Assembly (NCBI RefSeq): GCF_031181705.1 | Contig: NZ_JAPSKN010000010.1 | Location: 17,214-73,911, forward strand | Source: Streptomyces sp. | GTDB lineage: Bacteria > Actinomycetota > Actinomycetes > Streptomycetales > Streptomycetaceae | Reading direction: 5' to 3' | Length of the DNA: 56,698 bases | Shown here: positions 16,415 to 25,041 of the stretch, in pieces | How the letters are laid out: the number at the start of each line of letters is the position of its first letter | Position numbering within the stretch: the stretch's first letter is position 1 | Notes under the pieces: generated by a model | Databases searched by the model: none | Told to the model about the DNA's origin: nothing | Seen by the model: the letters and a program-made list of their open reading frames with translations, nothing else | Made by a program: the position numbers and the translations under genes

Positions 16415-18043
16415 GTGGGACGCCGCGAGAAGGAACTGGATCCGGCCCAGGGGCCGGTGCAGCGCCTCGCGCACGAGTTGCGCCTGCTGCGTGAGGAGGC
16501 GGGTGGCCCGTCGTACCGCGAACTCGCCGTCACGGCGGGCTACTCGGCACCGACGCTCTCCGAGGCGGCGGCCGGCCGGCGGCTGCCCTCCCTGCCGGTC
16601 ACCCTGGCGTACGTCCGCGCGTGCGGAGGGGACGAGAGCGACTGGGAGCGGCGCTGGCACGAGGCCGCGGCCGACACGGCCCGCGCGACGGCGCCTCCCG
16701 ACGACGCACGGTCCCCCTACCGCGGCCTGGCCCGCTACGGGACCGCCGACCGGGAGCTGTTCTTCGGCCGGGGACCCGAGGTGGAGCGGCTGCTGAGACT
16801 GACGGCCGAGCACCGGTTCGCGGCCCTGGTCGGCGCCTCGGGCAGCGGGAAGTCGTCGCTGCTGCGCGCCGGACTCGTGCCCGCGCTGCGCGAGGGCGGC
16901 GTGGCGGGGGTACGGCCCGCCGCGGTGCGGATCTGCACCCCGGGCCCGGATCCGGCCCGGGAGCGGCGGGACGTGCTGGCACCGGCCGGGGACGCACCGG
17001 GCGACACAGTCGTCCTGGTCGACCAGTTCGAGGAGGCGTTCACGCTGTGCCGGGACCCGGGCCGGCGGCGGGAGTTCATCGAAATGCTGCTGGCGGCGCG
17101 CGAGCCGGACAGCCGGTTACGGGTGCTGATCGCCGTGCGGGCCGACTTCTTCGGGCACTGCGCGGATCACCGGGAGCTCGCGGCGGCCCTCGACGACGCG
17201 CACGTCCTGGTCCCGGGCATGTCCGTCGAGCGGCTGCGCGAGGCGATCGTGCGGCCGGCTGCGGCCGCCGGTCTGGTGGTGGAGCGCGCGGTGACGGACC
17301 GCATCCTCGCCGAGGTGGCCGACGAGCCGGGCGGTCTGCCGCTGATGTCCCACACGCTGCTGGAGCTCTGGCGGCGCAGCAGCGGCAAGCGGCTCACCCT
17401 GACCGCTTACGAGGCCGTCGGAGGCGTCCGGGGAGCGGTCGCCCACACGGCGGAGGAAGTGTTCGGCCGGTTCGGGGCGGCCGAGGCGGACGCGGCCCGG
17501 GCGCTGCTGCTGCGGCTGATCTCGCCCGGTGAGGGCGGCCCCGACACCCGGCGTCCCGTGCCGCTGTCCGAGCTGCGGGCCACCGGCGCCGCGGGCCAGG
17601 TTCTGGAACGGCTGGTCACCGCCCGGCTGCTGACCCTGGACGGGGACCGGGCGGAGCTGGCGCACGAGGCCCTGATCACCGCCTGGCCGCGGCTGCGCGG
17701 ATGGGTGGAGGAGGAACGCGACCGGCTCCGGCTGCACCGGCGGCTGACGGAGGCGGCCCGGGTGTGGGAGAGCCTGGACCGGGATCCGGGGGCGCTGTAC
17801 CGGGGAGTGCTGCTGCGCGCCGCGCGGGAGGAGTTCTGCACCGCCGAGGGGCTGCCGGTAACCCAACTGACCGCGTCGGAGAGCGCGTTCGTCGCCGCGA
17901 GCCTGGCGGAGGAGGAGCGGGTGGCGCGGGAGGCGGCGCGCTCGGAGCGGCGGGTGCGGCTGCTGACGCTGCTGCTGGTGGTGGTGGTCGCCAGTGCGCT
18001 GACCGCGTGGGTGGTGTGGTTCGTGAACCGGGAGCATCCATGA
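16415..18043 (+). CDS. HTH-nSTAND ATPase ending at a transmembrane helix (no WD40 repeats)
   Basis: A 542 aa protein with an N-terminal XRE-like helix-turn-helix (about residues 14-65), then an nSTAND NTPase domain with SPYRGLARYG entry, Walker A GASGSGKSS (140-148), Walker B VVLVDQFEEAF (about 198-208), a winged-helix region and a C-terminal membrane helix (about 516-537). Most relatives continue with 7-14 WD40 repeats outside or beyond the helix; here the gene stops five residues later (NREHP). STAND ATPases are signal-responsive switches, many with defence or death roles. The GTG start follows GGGGAGG. Confidence 0.85.
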   Translation: MGRREKELDPAQGPVQRLAHELRLLREEAGGPSYRELAVTAGYSAPTLSEAAAGRRLPSLPVTLAYVRACGGDESDWERRWHEAAADTARATAPPDDARSPYRGLARYGTADRELFFGRGPEVERLLRLTAEHRFAALVGASGSGKSSLLRAGLVPALREGGVAGVRPAAVRICTPGPDPARERRDVLAPAGDAPGDTVVLVDQFEEAFTLCRDPGRRREFIEMLLAAREPDSRLRVLIAVRADFFGHCADHRELAAALDDAHVLVPGMSVERLREAIVRPAAAAGLVVERAVTDRILAEVADEPGGLPLMSHTLLELWRRSSGKRLTLTAYEAVGGVRGAVAHTAEEVFGRFGAAEADAARALLLRLISPGEGGPDTRRPVPLSELRATGAAGQVLERLVTARLLTLDGDRAELAHEALITAWPRLRGWVEEERDRLRLHRRLTEAARVWESLDRDPGALYRGVLLRAAREEFCTAEGLPVTQLTASESAFVAASLAEEERVAREAARSERRVRLLTLLLVVVVASALTAWVVWFVNREHP

Positions 18044-18251
18044 GGGTTTTCGGCCAACCATGAAACGGAGCGGCGAAATCCCCCTTTCGATGTCACTCCA
18101 AACCCTCACGTCCAGCACTCCGTGTCGAAGGGCGGCCGGGAGAAATACCTGATTTCCCGTTCCGGCCAGGCTGCGGAACCGCATTGACGGGGTCATGCCT
18201 GCCGCGTTGGAATTACAGCGTCACAGGCACCCCATCCACAGGAGAAAACAA

Positions 18252-18650
18252 ATGCGTCGCAGCATTGCCGCCGCCGTCGGTTCCGTCGCGCTCCTCGGCG
18301 CGACCGCTTTCGGTTTCGCCCAGACGGCCACCGCCGCCGAAACGTCCAGCGCTGCCGGCACCGGCGTCCAGGCCACGTACTTCTGGCTTTTCCAGCACGA
18401 CAACTACGGCGGCAGCAGCAAGAACTTCTCGGGTGACGACCGCGCCCTGAGCGACACCTACTGGAACGGCACGACCAGCCCGGTCAACGACGGCGCCAGT
18501 TCGATGAAGAACCAGACCGGCCGTGACGTGGCGCTGTACCAGAACGCCGGCTGCACGGGTGACAACTACCTCGCCCGGGCCAACTCCGTCGACAGCGACT
18601 TCAGCAACAACTCGTTCGACAACAAGGCCAGCTGCGTGGACTTCCGCTAG
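18252..18650 (+). CDS. Secreted peptidase inhibitor I36-family (beta/gamma-crystallin-like) protein
   Basis: A 132 aa secreted protein: signal peptide to about residue 29 (AQTATAAE), then a small beta-rich domain with the crystallin-type FQHDNYGGSSKNFSGDD motif and two cysteines (NAGC, ASC) likely to pair. Related Streptomyces proteins, such as the metalloproteinase inhibitor SMPI, block metalloproteases. ATG 18252 lies 7 nt after AGGAGA; the longer in-frame start at 18195 would bury the signal peptide. It is followed 22 nt later by a lipoprotein gene. Confidence 0.8.
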   Translation: MRRSIAAAVGSVALLGATAFGFAQTATAAETSSAAGTGVQATYFWLFQHDNYGGSSKNFSGDDRALSDTYWNGTTSPVNDGASSMKNQTGRDVALYQNAGCTGDNYLARANSVDSDFSNNSFDNKASCVDFR

Positions 18651-18672
18651 ACACGTCGAGGGCGGTGCAGAG

Positions 18673-19551
18673 ATGTTTCCCACCACGGCACACCCCCGCG
18701 CCGCCCTCGTCACGGCGCTCGCCGTACTGGCGACCGGCTGTGCGGCGAGCGCCGCTCCCCGGACCGACGGCGCCGCGCGACCGGTCGCGCCCACCGCCGA
18801 GGTACGGAGCCTGATCCTGCCGTTCGACGCCTACGAGCTCTCCCACCAGGAGTCGTTCGAGGTCGCCGAGGCGCGCGATCTGCTGATGCGGGCCTGCATG
18901 CGAAAGCGCGGCCACGACTGGCAGGTCCTCGATTACCCCGCACATGTCGACGACCTGAAGAACCGGCGCCGGTACGGGGTCATCGAAAAAGCAGTGGCCC
19001 GTGAATTTGGATACCACGCGAACGCGGGAGTACTGTCAGCGGGCACCGGAATAACCGAGCTGCGCAAAAAGCGCGACGAAAGCCTCGGCTCGGCCGGAGT
19101 ACGCGCGGCCTACGACGAGCAGAACGGCTGCGGATACCAGGCGAACGACCGCCTCGAACGGGACGGCGCCCTGGCCGACTACGACCGGTTCAACCGCCTG
19201 AGCTCGGAGCTGCTGAAAAAGACGAAGAAACAGCCGGAGGCGGTCGCGGCGCTGAACCGCTGGGAGACGTGCATGCGCCGACGGGGTTTCGACTACCGCA
19301 CGCCCGACGAGGCCGTCTCCGACGCGCGCTGGTGGTCCCGGGAATCCGCTCCGGCGTCGGACGAGGAGATCGCCACCGCCTCCGCGGACGTCCGGTGCAA
19401 GCAGCGGGCGCGGCTCGTCGGGGTCCTGCTCCGCGTCGAGTCCGCGTTGCAGCGGCAGGCCGTCGCCGACAACCGGGCCTACTTCTCCCGGCTCGCCGAG
19501 GCGAAGGCCCGTCACCTGGAGCACGCGCGGCAGGTCATCGGCCGGCACTGA
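18673..19551 (+). CDS. Putative lipoprotein, helical, function unknown
   Basis: A 292 aa protein with a short signal sequence and a lipobox-like ATGC ending at Cys23, predicting an extracytoplasmic lipid-anchored protein. The mature part is charged and mostly helical, with four cysteines in paired contexts (RACMRKRG, NGCGYQ, ETCMRRRGF, DVRCKQ); the repeated C-M-R-(K/R)-R-G phrase suggests two related halves. Similar streptomycete proteins are annotated only as hypothetical or lipoprotein. The ribosome site is weak. Its end overlaps the convergent GT87/PAP2 gene by 17 nt. Confidence 0.75.
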   Translation: MFPTTAHPRAALVTALAVLATGCAASAAPRTDGAARPVAPTAEVRSLILPFDAYELSHQESFEVAEARDLLMRACMRKRGHDWQVLDYPAHVDDLKNRRRYGVIEKAVAREFGYHANAGVLSAGTGITELRKKRDESLGSAGVRAAYDEQNGCGYQANDRLERDGALADYDRFNRLSSELLKKTKKQPEAVAALNRWETCMRRRGFDYRTPDEAVSDARWWSRESAPASDEEIATASADVRCKQRARLVGVLLRVESALQRQAVADNRAYFSRLAEAKARHLEHARQVIGRH

Positions 19552-21580
19552 CCGAACGGCCGGTCTCCTCGGACACCGCCGCCCCGCCGCGGTCCGCCAC
19601 GGCAGGCCGCGGCCCCGTCAGCAGGTACCCGAGCCCGAAGCCGACCCCCACCACCACCGCCCCGCCCACCGCGTCCAGCACCCAGTGGTTGCCCGTCACG
19701 ACGATCGCGACGGCCGTGAGCAGCGGATGGACCGCGCCGAGGGCCTTCACCCACCGTCCGCGGGCCACCACCGCGATCACCACCCCGCACCACAGCGACC
19801 AGCCGAAGTGCAGGGACGGCATGGCCGCGTACTGGTTGGTGAGGGCCGTGAGCGTGCCGTAGTCCGGCTGGGAGAAGTCCTGGACGCCGTGGACCGTGTC
19901 GATGAAGCCGAGGGCCGGCATCAGGCGGGGCGGCGCCAGGGGGTAGAGCCAGAAGCCGGCCAGGGCGAGCAGGGTGGTGATGCCCAGGGCGGAGCGGGCC
20001 CAGCGGTAGTCGGCGGGGCGGCGCCAGTACAGCACCGCGAGGACGGCCAGCGGCACGGCGAAGTGGAAGGACGTGTAGTAGTAGTCGAAGAACTCGCGCA
20101 GCCAGTCGATCCCGGCGGCCGTGTGGTTGGCCCAGTGCTCGATGTCGATGCGCAGGGCCCGTTCCAGGGCGTGGATCTGCGCGCCGTGCTCCTCCGCCTC
20201 CGCCCGCCCGGCCGAGTTGCTGCCCCCGGTGGCCGCGAGGCGGACCTGGGAGTAGGCGGCGTAGGTGACCCGGATGAGGAGCAGTTCGAGCAGCAGGTTC
20301 GGCCGGGTGAGGACCCGCCGCAGGAACGGCAGCACAGGCACGTGCCGGAAGCGGGACGGGACGGCGGGCGCGTACTGCGCCGGCAGGGGCGAGCGGTAGT
20401 ACGGCGAGGTGCGGGACAGGAACGGCACGGCGGTGGCGGCGGCGAGGGCGGCCAGCAGGACGACGTTGTCACGCAGCGGCGCGAGAGTCGTCATGTTCGG
20501 CAGGAGCATCTTCGCCGGGAGGGTCATGACCATCACGACCGTCGCCGGCCACACGTACCGGTCGGAGGCGCGCCGGCCGGCCCGGCCGACGACCGTGAGC
20601 AGCACCCACAGCAGCTGGTGCTGCCAGGCCGTGGGCGAGACGACGATCGCCGCGCAGCCGGTGACCGCGACGGCGAGGAGCAGCTGGCCGTCGCGGAAGT
20701 GGCGCACGGCCCGGCGCAGGGCCAGTACGGCGACGGCGGCGCCGAGCACGAGGAAGAGCGCGACCTCCGGCGGGCCGTTCAGGCCGAGCCGCAGCAGGGC
20801 GCCGTGCAGGGACTGGTTGCCGAGGTCGTCGGCCGGGCCGCCGAGGCCGGCGCCCGCCATGTGGTGGACCCAGTAGCGGTGGGAGTCGTGCGGCATCACC
20901 GCCCAGGCGATGCCCGTGCCGGCGGCGAAGGTGGCACCGGCGGCGAGGGCGGCGCGTCTGCGGCCGGTGAACCACAGCAGGGGCGCGAACAGCAGCAGTG
21001 TGGGCTGGAGCGCCGCCGCGACGCCGATGAGCAGACCGCTGAGCCGCTGGCCGTGGGCGACGAAGCAGCCCAGCAGGACGAGCAGGACCGGCATGATGCT
21101 GGTCTGGCCGAGCCACAGGGTGTTGCGCACCGGCAGGGACAGCATGAGCAGGCTGACGGCGACGGGGGCGGCCAGCAGCGCCGTGCGGCGGCCGACGGGC
21201 TGGGGCAGGGCGCGGGCGGCGATCAGGCCGAGGGCCACGACCAGCAGCAGCGTGCCGAAGGTCCAGCCCCAGCCGAGGGCCTGCTCGGCCGCACGGGTCA
21301 GGGGCTTGAGGACGAGGCCGCCGAAGGGCGTGCCGGTGAAGCGGGTCGAGTCGTAGAGCGAGCCGGTCACGTGCAGGACGCCGTCCGCCCCGAGCCAGGT
21401 CTCCAGGTCGGTGAGCCGCTCGCCGCGCGGGGTGGCGAGGACGACGGCGACCTGCCGGGCCGCGAGGACGGCGGCGATCAGCCACAGGGCCAGCCGGGCG
21501 GCTCTCAGGCGCGGGTGGGCTCCACCGACGGCTGTCGCTCCGAGCTCTTCCGCCGGTCGTCCGCCGTGATCCGCACTCAT
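19535..21580 (-). CDS. Bifunctional GT87-like glycosyltransferase / PAP2-family phosphatase
   Basis: A 681 aa polytopic membrane fusion. Residues 1-~400 form a GT87 (polyprenol-phosphomannose-dependent mannosyltransferase) domain of the GT-C fold, with many helices. Residues ~420-660 form a PAP2-superfamily domain of the inositol-phosphorylceramide-synthase type, with PLAPPRLMP, the AMPSLHFGWS histidine motif and GNHWVLDAVGG. This fusion is a recognised actinobacterial architecture, plausibly coupling lipid-phosphate removal or phospho-inositol transfer with mannose transfer in envelope lipids. ATG 21580 is preceded by GAGG; an adjacent GTG at 21583 is equally possible. Confidence 0.85.
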   Translation of the reverse strand: MSADHGGRPAEELGATAVGGAHPRLRAARLALWLIAAVLAARQVAVVLATPRGERLTDLETWLGADGVLHVTGSLYDSTRFTGTPFGGLVLKPLTRAAEQALGWGWTFGTLLLVVALGLIAARALPQPVGRRTALLAAPVAVSLLMLSLPVRNTLWLGQTSIMPVLLVLLGCFVAHGQRLSGLLIGVAAALQPTLLLFAPLLWFTGRRRAALAAGATFAAGTGIAWAVMPHDSHRYWVHHMAGAGLGGPADDLGNQSLHGALLRLGLNGPPEVALFLVLGAAVAVLALRRAVRHFRDGQLLLAVAVTGCAAIVVSPTAWQHQLLWVLLTVVGRAGRRASDRYVWPATVVMVMTLPAKMLLPNMTTLAPLRDNVVLLAALAAATAVPFLSRTSPYYRSPLPAQYAPAVPSRFRHVPVLPFLRRVLTRPNLLLELLLIRVTYAAYSQVRLAATGGSNSAGRAEAEEHGAQIHALERALRIDIEHWANHTAAGIDWLREFFDYYYTSFHFAVPLAVLAVLYWRRPADYRWARSALGITTLLALAGFWLYPLAPPRLMPALGFIDTVHGVQDFSQPDYGTLTALTNQYAAMPSLHFGWSLWCGVVIAVVARGRWVKALGAVHPLLTAVAIVVTGNHWVLDAVGGAVVVGVGFGLGYLLTGPRPAVADRGGAAVSEETGRSVSAGR

Positions 21581-21975
21581 CACGCCTCGTCGGCCTCCCG
21601 CCCCAGTTCATCCCGCATGTCCGAGATGCGGGAATTACCTCCGCGAACTTTAGGGGGCGCGCGGCGCCCCCGGGGGAAAGACGCGAGCCACCCCGGGTCC
21701 ACCTGACGTATTTCCGCCTATTTCCGGACGACGATAGTCCGCGCGATGCGCGGTCACCTCTCGCGGACGCGAGAAGGGTCACACCAAGATCTCGTGGGAA
21801 CCGCGCACGACCGGGCAGACGTACCAGCGCAACCACGTTTTACGTGCAGTCTGCAACGATCGGCATACCGCCCGTGACCGGCGCAAACAGGCCTATCGTC
21901 GCTTTTCGGCCCGTACGACAGCGCCGCCGCGCGGGACCGTGCCCCTGTCCCCGTCGAAAGGTAGGCGAGCGAGTC
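21581..21975. other. Divergent intergenic region (395 bp) with two inverted repeats
   Basis: No coding sequence is evident on either strand. It holds an 8-bp inverted repeat with a 7-base spacer (21611-21633) close to the GT87/PAP2 start and a GC hairpin (21653-21671), then lower-GC sequence (about 21720-21900) that likely carries promoters for the MFS gene. Confidence 0.6.
21611..21633. repeat. Inverted repeat TCCCGCAT-N7-ATGCGGGA
   Basis: A perfect 8-bp inverted repeat 31 nt upstream of the GT87/PAP2 start codon. Size and spacing suit a dimeric regulator or an RNA hairpin in the leader. Followed by a second GC hairpin at 21653-21671. Confidence 0.55.
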
Positions 21976-23361
21976 TTGTCGACTGCCTCAGTCGTCACCC
22001 CCGCGTCCGCCCTCACGTCCCGTACCGCGAAGAACCCCGACGCCACCGTCACCGACCCCGCGCTCGTCAAGCGCGCCGTGAAGGCGGCCGCGCTGGGCAA
22101 CGCGATGGAATGGTTCGACTTCGGTGTCTACAGCTACATCGCGGTCACCCTGGGCAAGGTCTTCTTCCCCTCGGGCAACCCCACGGCCCAGCTGCTCTCC
22201 ACGTTCGGCGCGTTCGCCGCGGCCTTCCTGGTCCGCCCCCTCGGCGGCATGGTCTTCGGCCCGCTCGGCGACCGCGTGGGCCGCCAGAAGGTCCTCGCCC
22301 TCACCATGATCATGATGGCGGCGGGCACCTTCGCGATCGGCCTGATCCCGTCGTACGCGACGATCGGTGTCGGCGCGCCCGTCCTGCTCCTCGCCGCCCG
22401 CCTCGTGCAGGGCTTCTCCACCGGAGGCGAGTACGCCGGCGCCTCGACCTTCATCGCCGAGTACGCCCCCGACAAGCGACGCGGTTTCCTCGGCAGCTGG
22501 CTGGAGTTCGGCACGCTCGCCGGCTACATCGGCGGCGCGGGCCTGGTCACCGTCATGACCGCCCTGCTCTCCGCCGACGACCTGACCTCCTGGGGCTGGC
22601 GCATCCCCTTCCTGATCGCGGGCCCGATGGGCCTCATCGGCCTCTACCTGCGGATGCGTCTGGAGGAGACCCCGGCGTTCGCCGCCGAGGTCGAGAAGGC
22701 CGAGAAGGACCGGCCCAAGGTGCCACTGCGCGAGATGGTCACCGGCCAGTGGCGCGCGCTGCTGCTCTGCGTCGGCCTGGTGCTGGTCTTCAACGTCACC
22801 GACTACATGCTGCTGTCGTACATGCCGAGCTACCTGACCAGCGAGCTCCACTACGACGAGACGCACGGCCTGCTCGTCGTCCTCGGCGTGATGACGCTGA
22901 TGATGATCGTCCAGCCGTTCGCCGGCGCCCTCACCGACCGCGTCGGCCGCCGCCCGGTGATCGCCGCCGGCTGCGCGGGCTTCCTGCTGCTGTCCGCCCC
23001 CGCCCTGCTGCTGATCCGCGAGGGCAGCCTGCTCGCGGTCGCGCTCGGCATGGGCGCCCTGGGCCTGCTGCTGGTCTGCTTCACGGCCGCGATGCCCTCC
23101 GCGCTGCCGGCGCTGTTCCCGACGAGGGTCCGCTACGGCTCGCTGTCCATCGGTTTCAACGTCTCCGTGTCCCTGTTCGGCGGCACGACCCCGCTGGTGG
23201 TCACGGCTCTGATCGGCGCGACCGGGAACCTGATGATGCCCGCGTACTACATGATGGCCGCGGCCGTGATCGGCGGTTTCGCGGTGTGGCGCATGGCGGA
23301 GTCGGCGGGACGTCCGCTGCCCGGCTCGGCGCCCGCGGTGGCCGGTCGACACGCCGGGTGA
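21976..23361 (+). CDS. MHS-family MFS transporter, ProP-like (proline/betaine type)
   Basis: A 461 aa, 12-helix symporter of the metabolite:H+ symporter family. The helix-1 motif GNAMEWFDFGVYSY, the loop 2-3 motif GPLGDRVGRQKVL and the later TDRVGRRPV signature are intact, as is RLVQGFSTGGEYAGAST. ProP relatives import proline and glycine betaine as osmoprotectants, but family members also carry citrate or shikimate, so the substrate is inferred. TTG 21976 is chosen: it follows AAAGGTAGG and gives a normal hydrophilic N-terminus; upstream in-frame GTG 21844 does not. Confidence 0.88.
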   Translation: MSTASVVTPASALTSRTAKNPDATVTDPALVKRAVKAAALGNAMEWFDFGVYSYIAVTLGKVFFPSGNPTAQLLSTFGAFAAAFLVRPLGGMVFGPLGDRVGRQKVLALTMIMMAAGTFAIGLIPSYATIGVGAPVLLLAARLVQGFSTGGEYAGASTFIAEYAPDKRRGFLGSWLEFGTLAGYIGGAGLVTVMTALLSADDLTSWGWRIPFLIAGPMGLIGLYLRMRLEETPAFAAEVEKAEKDRPKVPLREMVTGQWRALLLCVGLVLVFNVTDYMLLSYMPSYLTSELHYDETHGLLVVLGVMTLMMIVQPFAGALTDRVGRRPVIAAGCAGFLLLSAPALLLIREGSLLAVALGMGALGLLLVCFTAAMPSALPALFPTRVRYGSLSIGFNVSVSLFGGTTPLVVTALIGATGNLMMPAYYMMAAAVIGGFAVWRMAESAGRPLPGSAPAVAGRHAG

Positions 23362-23411
23362 GAGGCCACTGACAGCGACCGGCGCACCAACTATCGTCGT
23401 CAGCGCCAGTA

Positions 23412-23426
23412 GTTAGACACGCTAAC
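23412..23426. promoter_or_regulatory. Palindromic operator-like site GTTAG-ACACG-CTAAC
   Basis: A perfect 5-bp inverted repeat with a 5-base centre in the short gap between the MFS gene and the O-methyltransferase, about 31 nt before the ATG. Its position would overlap the promoter or leader. The binding protein is unknown. Confidence 0.55.
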
Positions 23427-23456
23427 CATGCGCGGACGCACGAAAGGCAGGGGTGC

Positions 23457-24125
23457 ATGAGCGAGTCGCACGTCTGGGACGAGGTCGACACCTACTTCAC
23501 CGAACGGCTCGCCCCCGACGACGAAGCCCTGGCGGCCGCCCTGCGCGACAGCGACGCAGCCGGGCTTCCGCACATCAACGTGGCGGGCAACCAGGGCAAG
23601 CTCCTCCAGCTCCTCGCCCAGATCCAGGGCGCCCGGCACATCCTGGAGATCGGTACGCTCGGCGGGTACAGCACGATCTGGCTGGCCCGCGCCCTGCCCG
23701 CAGACGGGCGGCTGGTCTCCCTGGAGTACGACCCCCGGCACGCCGAGGTCGCCGTCCGCAACATCGCCCGCGCCGGGCTGGACCAGCTGGTCGAGGTGCG
23801 GGTCGGCCCGGCCCTGGAGTCGCTGCCCCAGCTGGCCGACGAGAACCCGCCGCCGTTCGACCTGGTCTTCATCGACGCCGACAAGGTCAACAACCCGCAC
23901 TACGTGGAGTGGGCCGTCAAGCTCACCAGCACGGGCAGCCTGATCGTCCTGGACAACGTGGTGCGGGGCGGCCGGGTCGTCGACATCGACAGCACCGCTG
24001 CGGACGTGACGGGCACCCGCGCCGCGATCGACCTGATCGCCGGACACCCGCGGCTGAGCGGCACGGCGGTCCAGACGGTCGGCATGAAGGGCTACGACGG
24101 TTTCGCGCTGGCCCGGGTGGTGTGA
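23457..24125 (+). CDS. Class I SAM-dependent O-methyltransferase (family 3, CCoAOMT-like)
   Basis: A 222 aa cytoplasmic enzyme, likely metal-dependent. Motif I ILEIGTLGGYSTIWLA (about residues 62-77), the acidic strand VSLEYD, the metal-ligand segment VFIDADK (about 139-145) and DNVVRGGRV (about 163-171) are all as in catechol-type O-methyltransferases. Length matches the family. It probably methylates a catechol-like small molecule, but there is no neighbouring pathway. It follows a palindromic operator-like site. Confidence 0.88.
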   Translation: MSESHVWDEVDTYFTERLAPDDEALAAALRDSDAAGLPHINVAGNQGKLLQLLAQIQGARHILEIGTLGGYSTIWLARALPADGRLVSLEYDPRHAEVAVRNIARAGLDQLVEVRVGPALESLPQLADENPPPFDLVFIDADKVNNPHYVEWAVKLTSTGSLIVLDNVVRGGRVVDIDSTAADVTGTRAAIDLIAGHPRLSGTAVQTVGMKGYDGFALARVV

Positions 24126-24135
24126 GCCCCGGTCG

Positions 24136-24528
24136 TCACGCCTCGTGGTAGAAGCCCACGTTGACGCTGCGCGGGGCGGTGCGGTCCTGCACGACGAGTT
24201 CGCCGCTGCCGCCCCGGGGCAGCGGGACGGTGCCGCCGTAGGCGAGGGGCTGGGTGTACTCCCCGACCGTCAGGCGGACTTCCGAGGACGGGTCGGGCTG
24301 GGAGCCGCGCAGCCAGGTGACCTGCCAGGTGCCGTCCGGGCCGCACAGGAACTCCAGGTGGACGCGCGAGACGAACAGCCAGTCGTCCGGGGTGCCGAGC
24401 CGGCACACCGACTTGTCGCGGCCCACCCGCAGCACGGCACCCGGCTCGCTGGGCGCGTCGGCCATGAGCATGCCGGCCGTGGCACCCTCCTCCGCCGCGG
24501 ACACGGCGGCCATGGTGAGTTCGAGCAC
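24136..24528 (-). CDS. FHA-domain-like protein
   Basis: A 130 aa cytoplasmic protein. A forkhead-associated fold is suggested by LRVGRDKS, a 10-residue gap, then FVSRVHLEF, which supply the GR and S-x-x-H positions used to bind phosphothreonine. The rest is beta-rich. GTG 24528 lies 5 nt after AGGAG; the in-frame start at 24606 lacks a site and would overlap the divergent neighbour's promoter. It stands alone, convergent with the O-methyltransferase, without kinase or secretion genes, so its partner is unknown. Confidence 0.65.
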   Translation of the reverse strand: MLELTMAAVSAAEEGATAGMLMADAPSEPGAVLRVGRDKSVCRLGTPDDWLFVSRVHLEFLCGPDGTWQVTWLRGSQPDPSSEVRLTVGEYTQPLAYGGTVPLPRGGSGELVVQDRTAPRSVNVGFYHEA

Positions 24529-24615
24529 GTGCGCTCCTCTGAGACGTCCCGGTGGGTCTGCAAGCCCGCCGAATGATAGAACGCCCAGTTGCGCCGTGTC
24601 CGGCACAATGGCCTC

Positions 24616-25023
24616 ATGACCGAGCGAAAGCCACCCGGCGTGGACTTCGGGTCCTGGGTCGACCGGCAGATCCGCGAGGCCGAGGCGCGCGGGGAGTTCG
24701 ACCGGCTGCCGGGAGCGGGCCGCCCACTCCCGCCCGACGTGGAGAGCACCTACGACGAACTGTGGTGGGTGAAGCGGAAGATGGCCCGCGAGGGTCTTTC
24801 CGTGCTCCCCCCGGCGCTGGCGCTGCGCAAGGAGGCGGAGGACGCGCTGGAGGCCGCGCTCGCGGCGCCCTCCGAGCGGATCGTCCGGAAGATCATCGGC
24901 GAGATCAACGACAGGATCCGCGAGATGATGTTCAAGCCGCCGCCCGGCCCCCCGCTCGGAAAGAAGCCGTACGACGTCGAGGACGTCGTACGGCAGTGGC
25001 GGGAGCGCCGGGCGGATCGTTAG
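24616..25023 (+). CDS. DUF1992 (DnaJ-homologue-like) protein
   Basis: A 135 aa helical protein of the DUF1992 family, recognised by WVDRQIREAEARGEFDRLPG followed by GRPL and the later IIGEINDRIREMM segment. Eukaryotic relatives carry a DnaJ domain; bacterial ones such as this do not. Function is unknown. ATG 24616 is chosen over GTG 24589 because family members start close to this position. Divergent from the FHA-like gene with an 87-nt gap. Confidence 0.85.
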   Translation: MTERKPPGVDFGSWVDRQIREAEARGEFDRLPGAGRPLPPDVESTYDELWWVKRKMAREGLSVLPPALALRKEAEDALEAALAAPSERIVRKIIGEINDRIREMMFKPPPGPPLGKKPYDVEDVVRQWRERRADR

Positions 25024-25041
25024 CCGGGCTGTTCACCGGGG

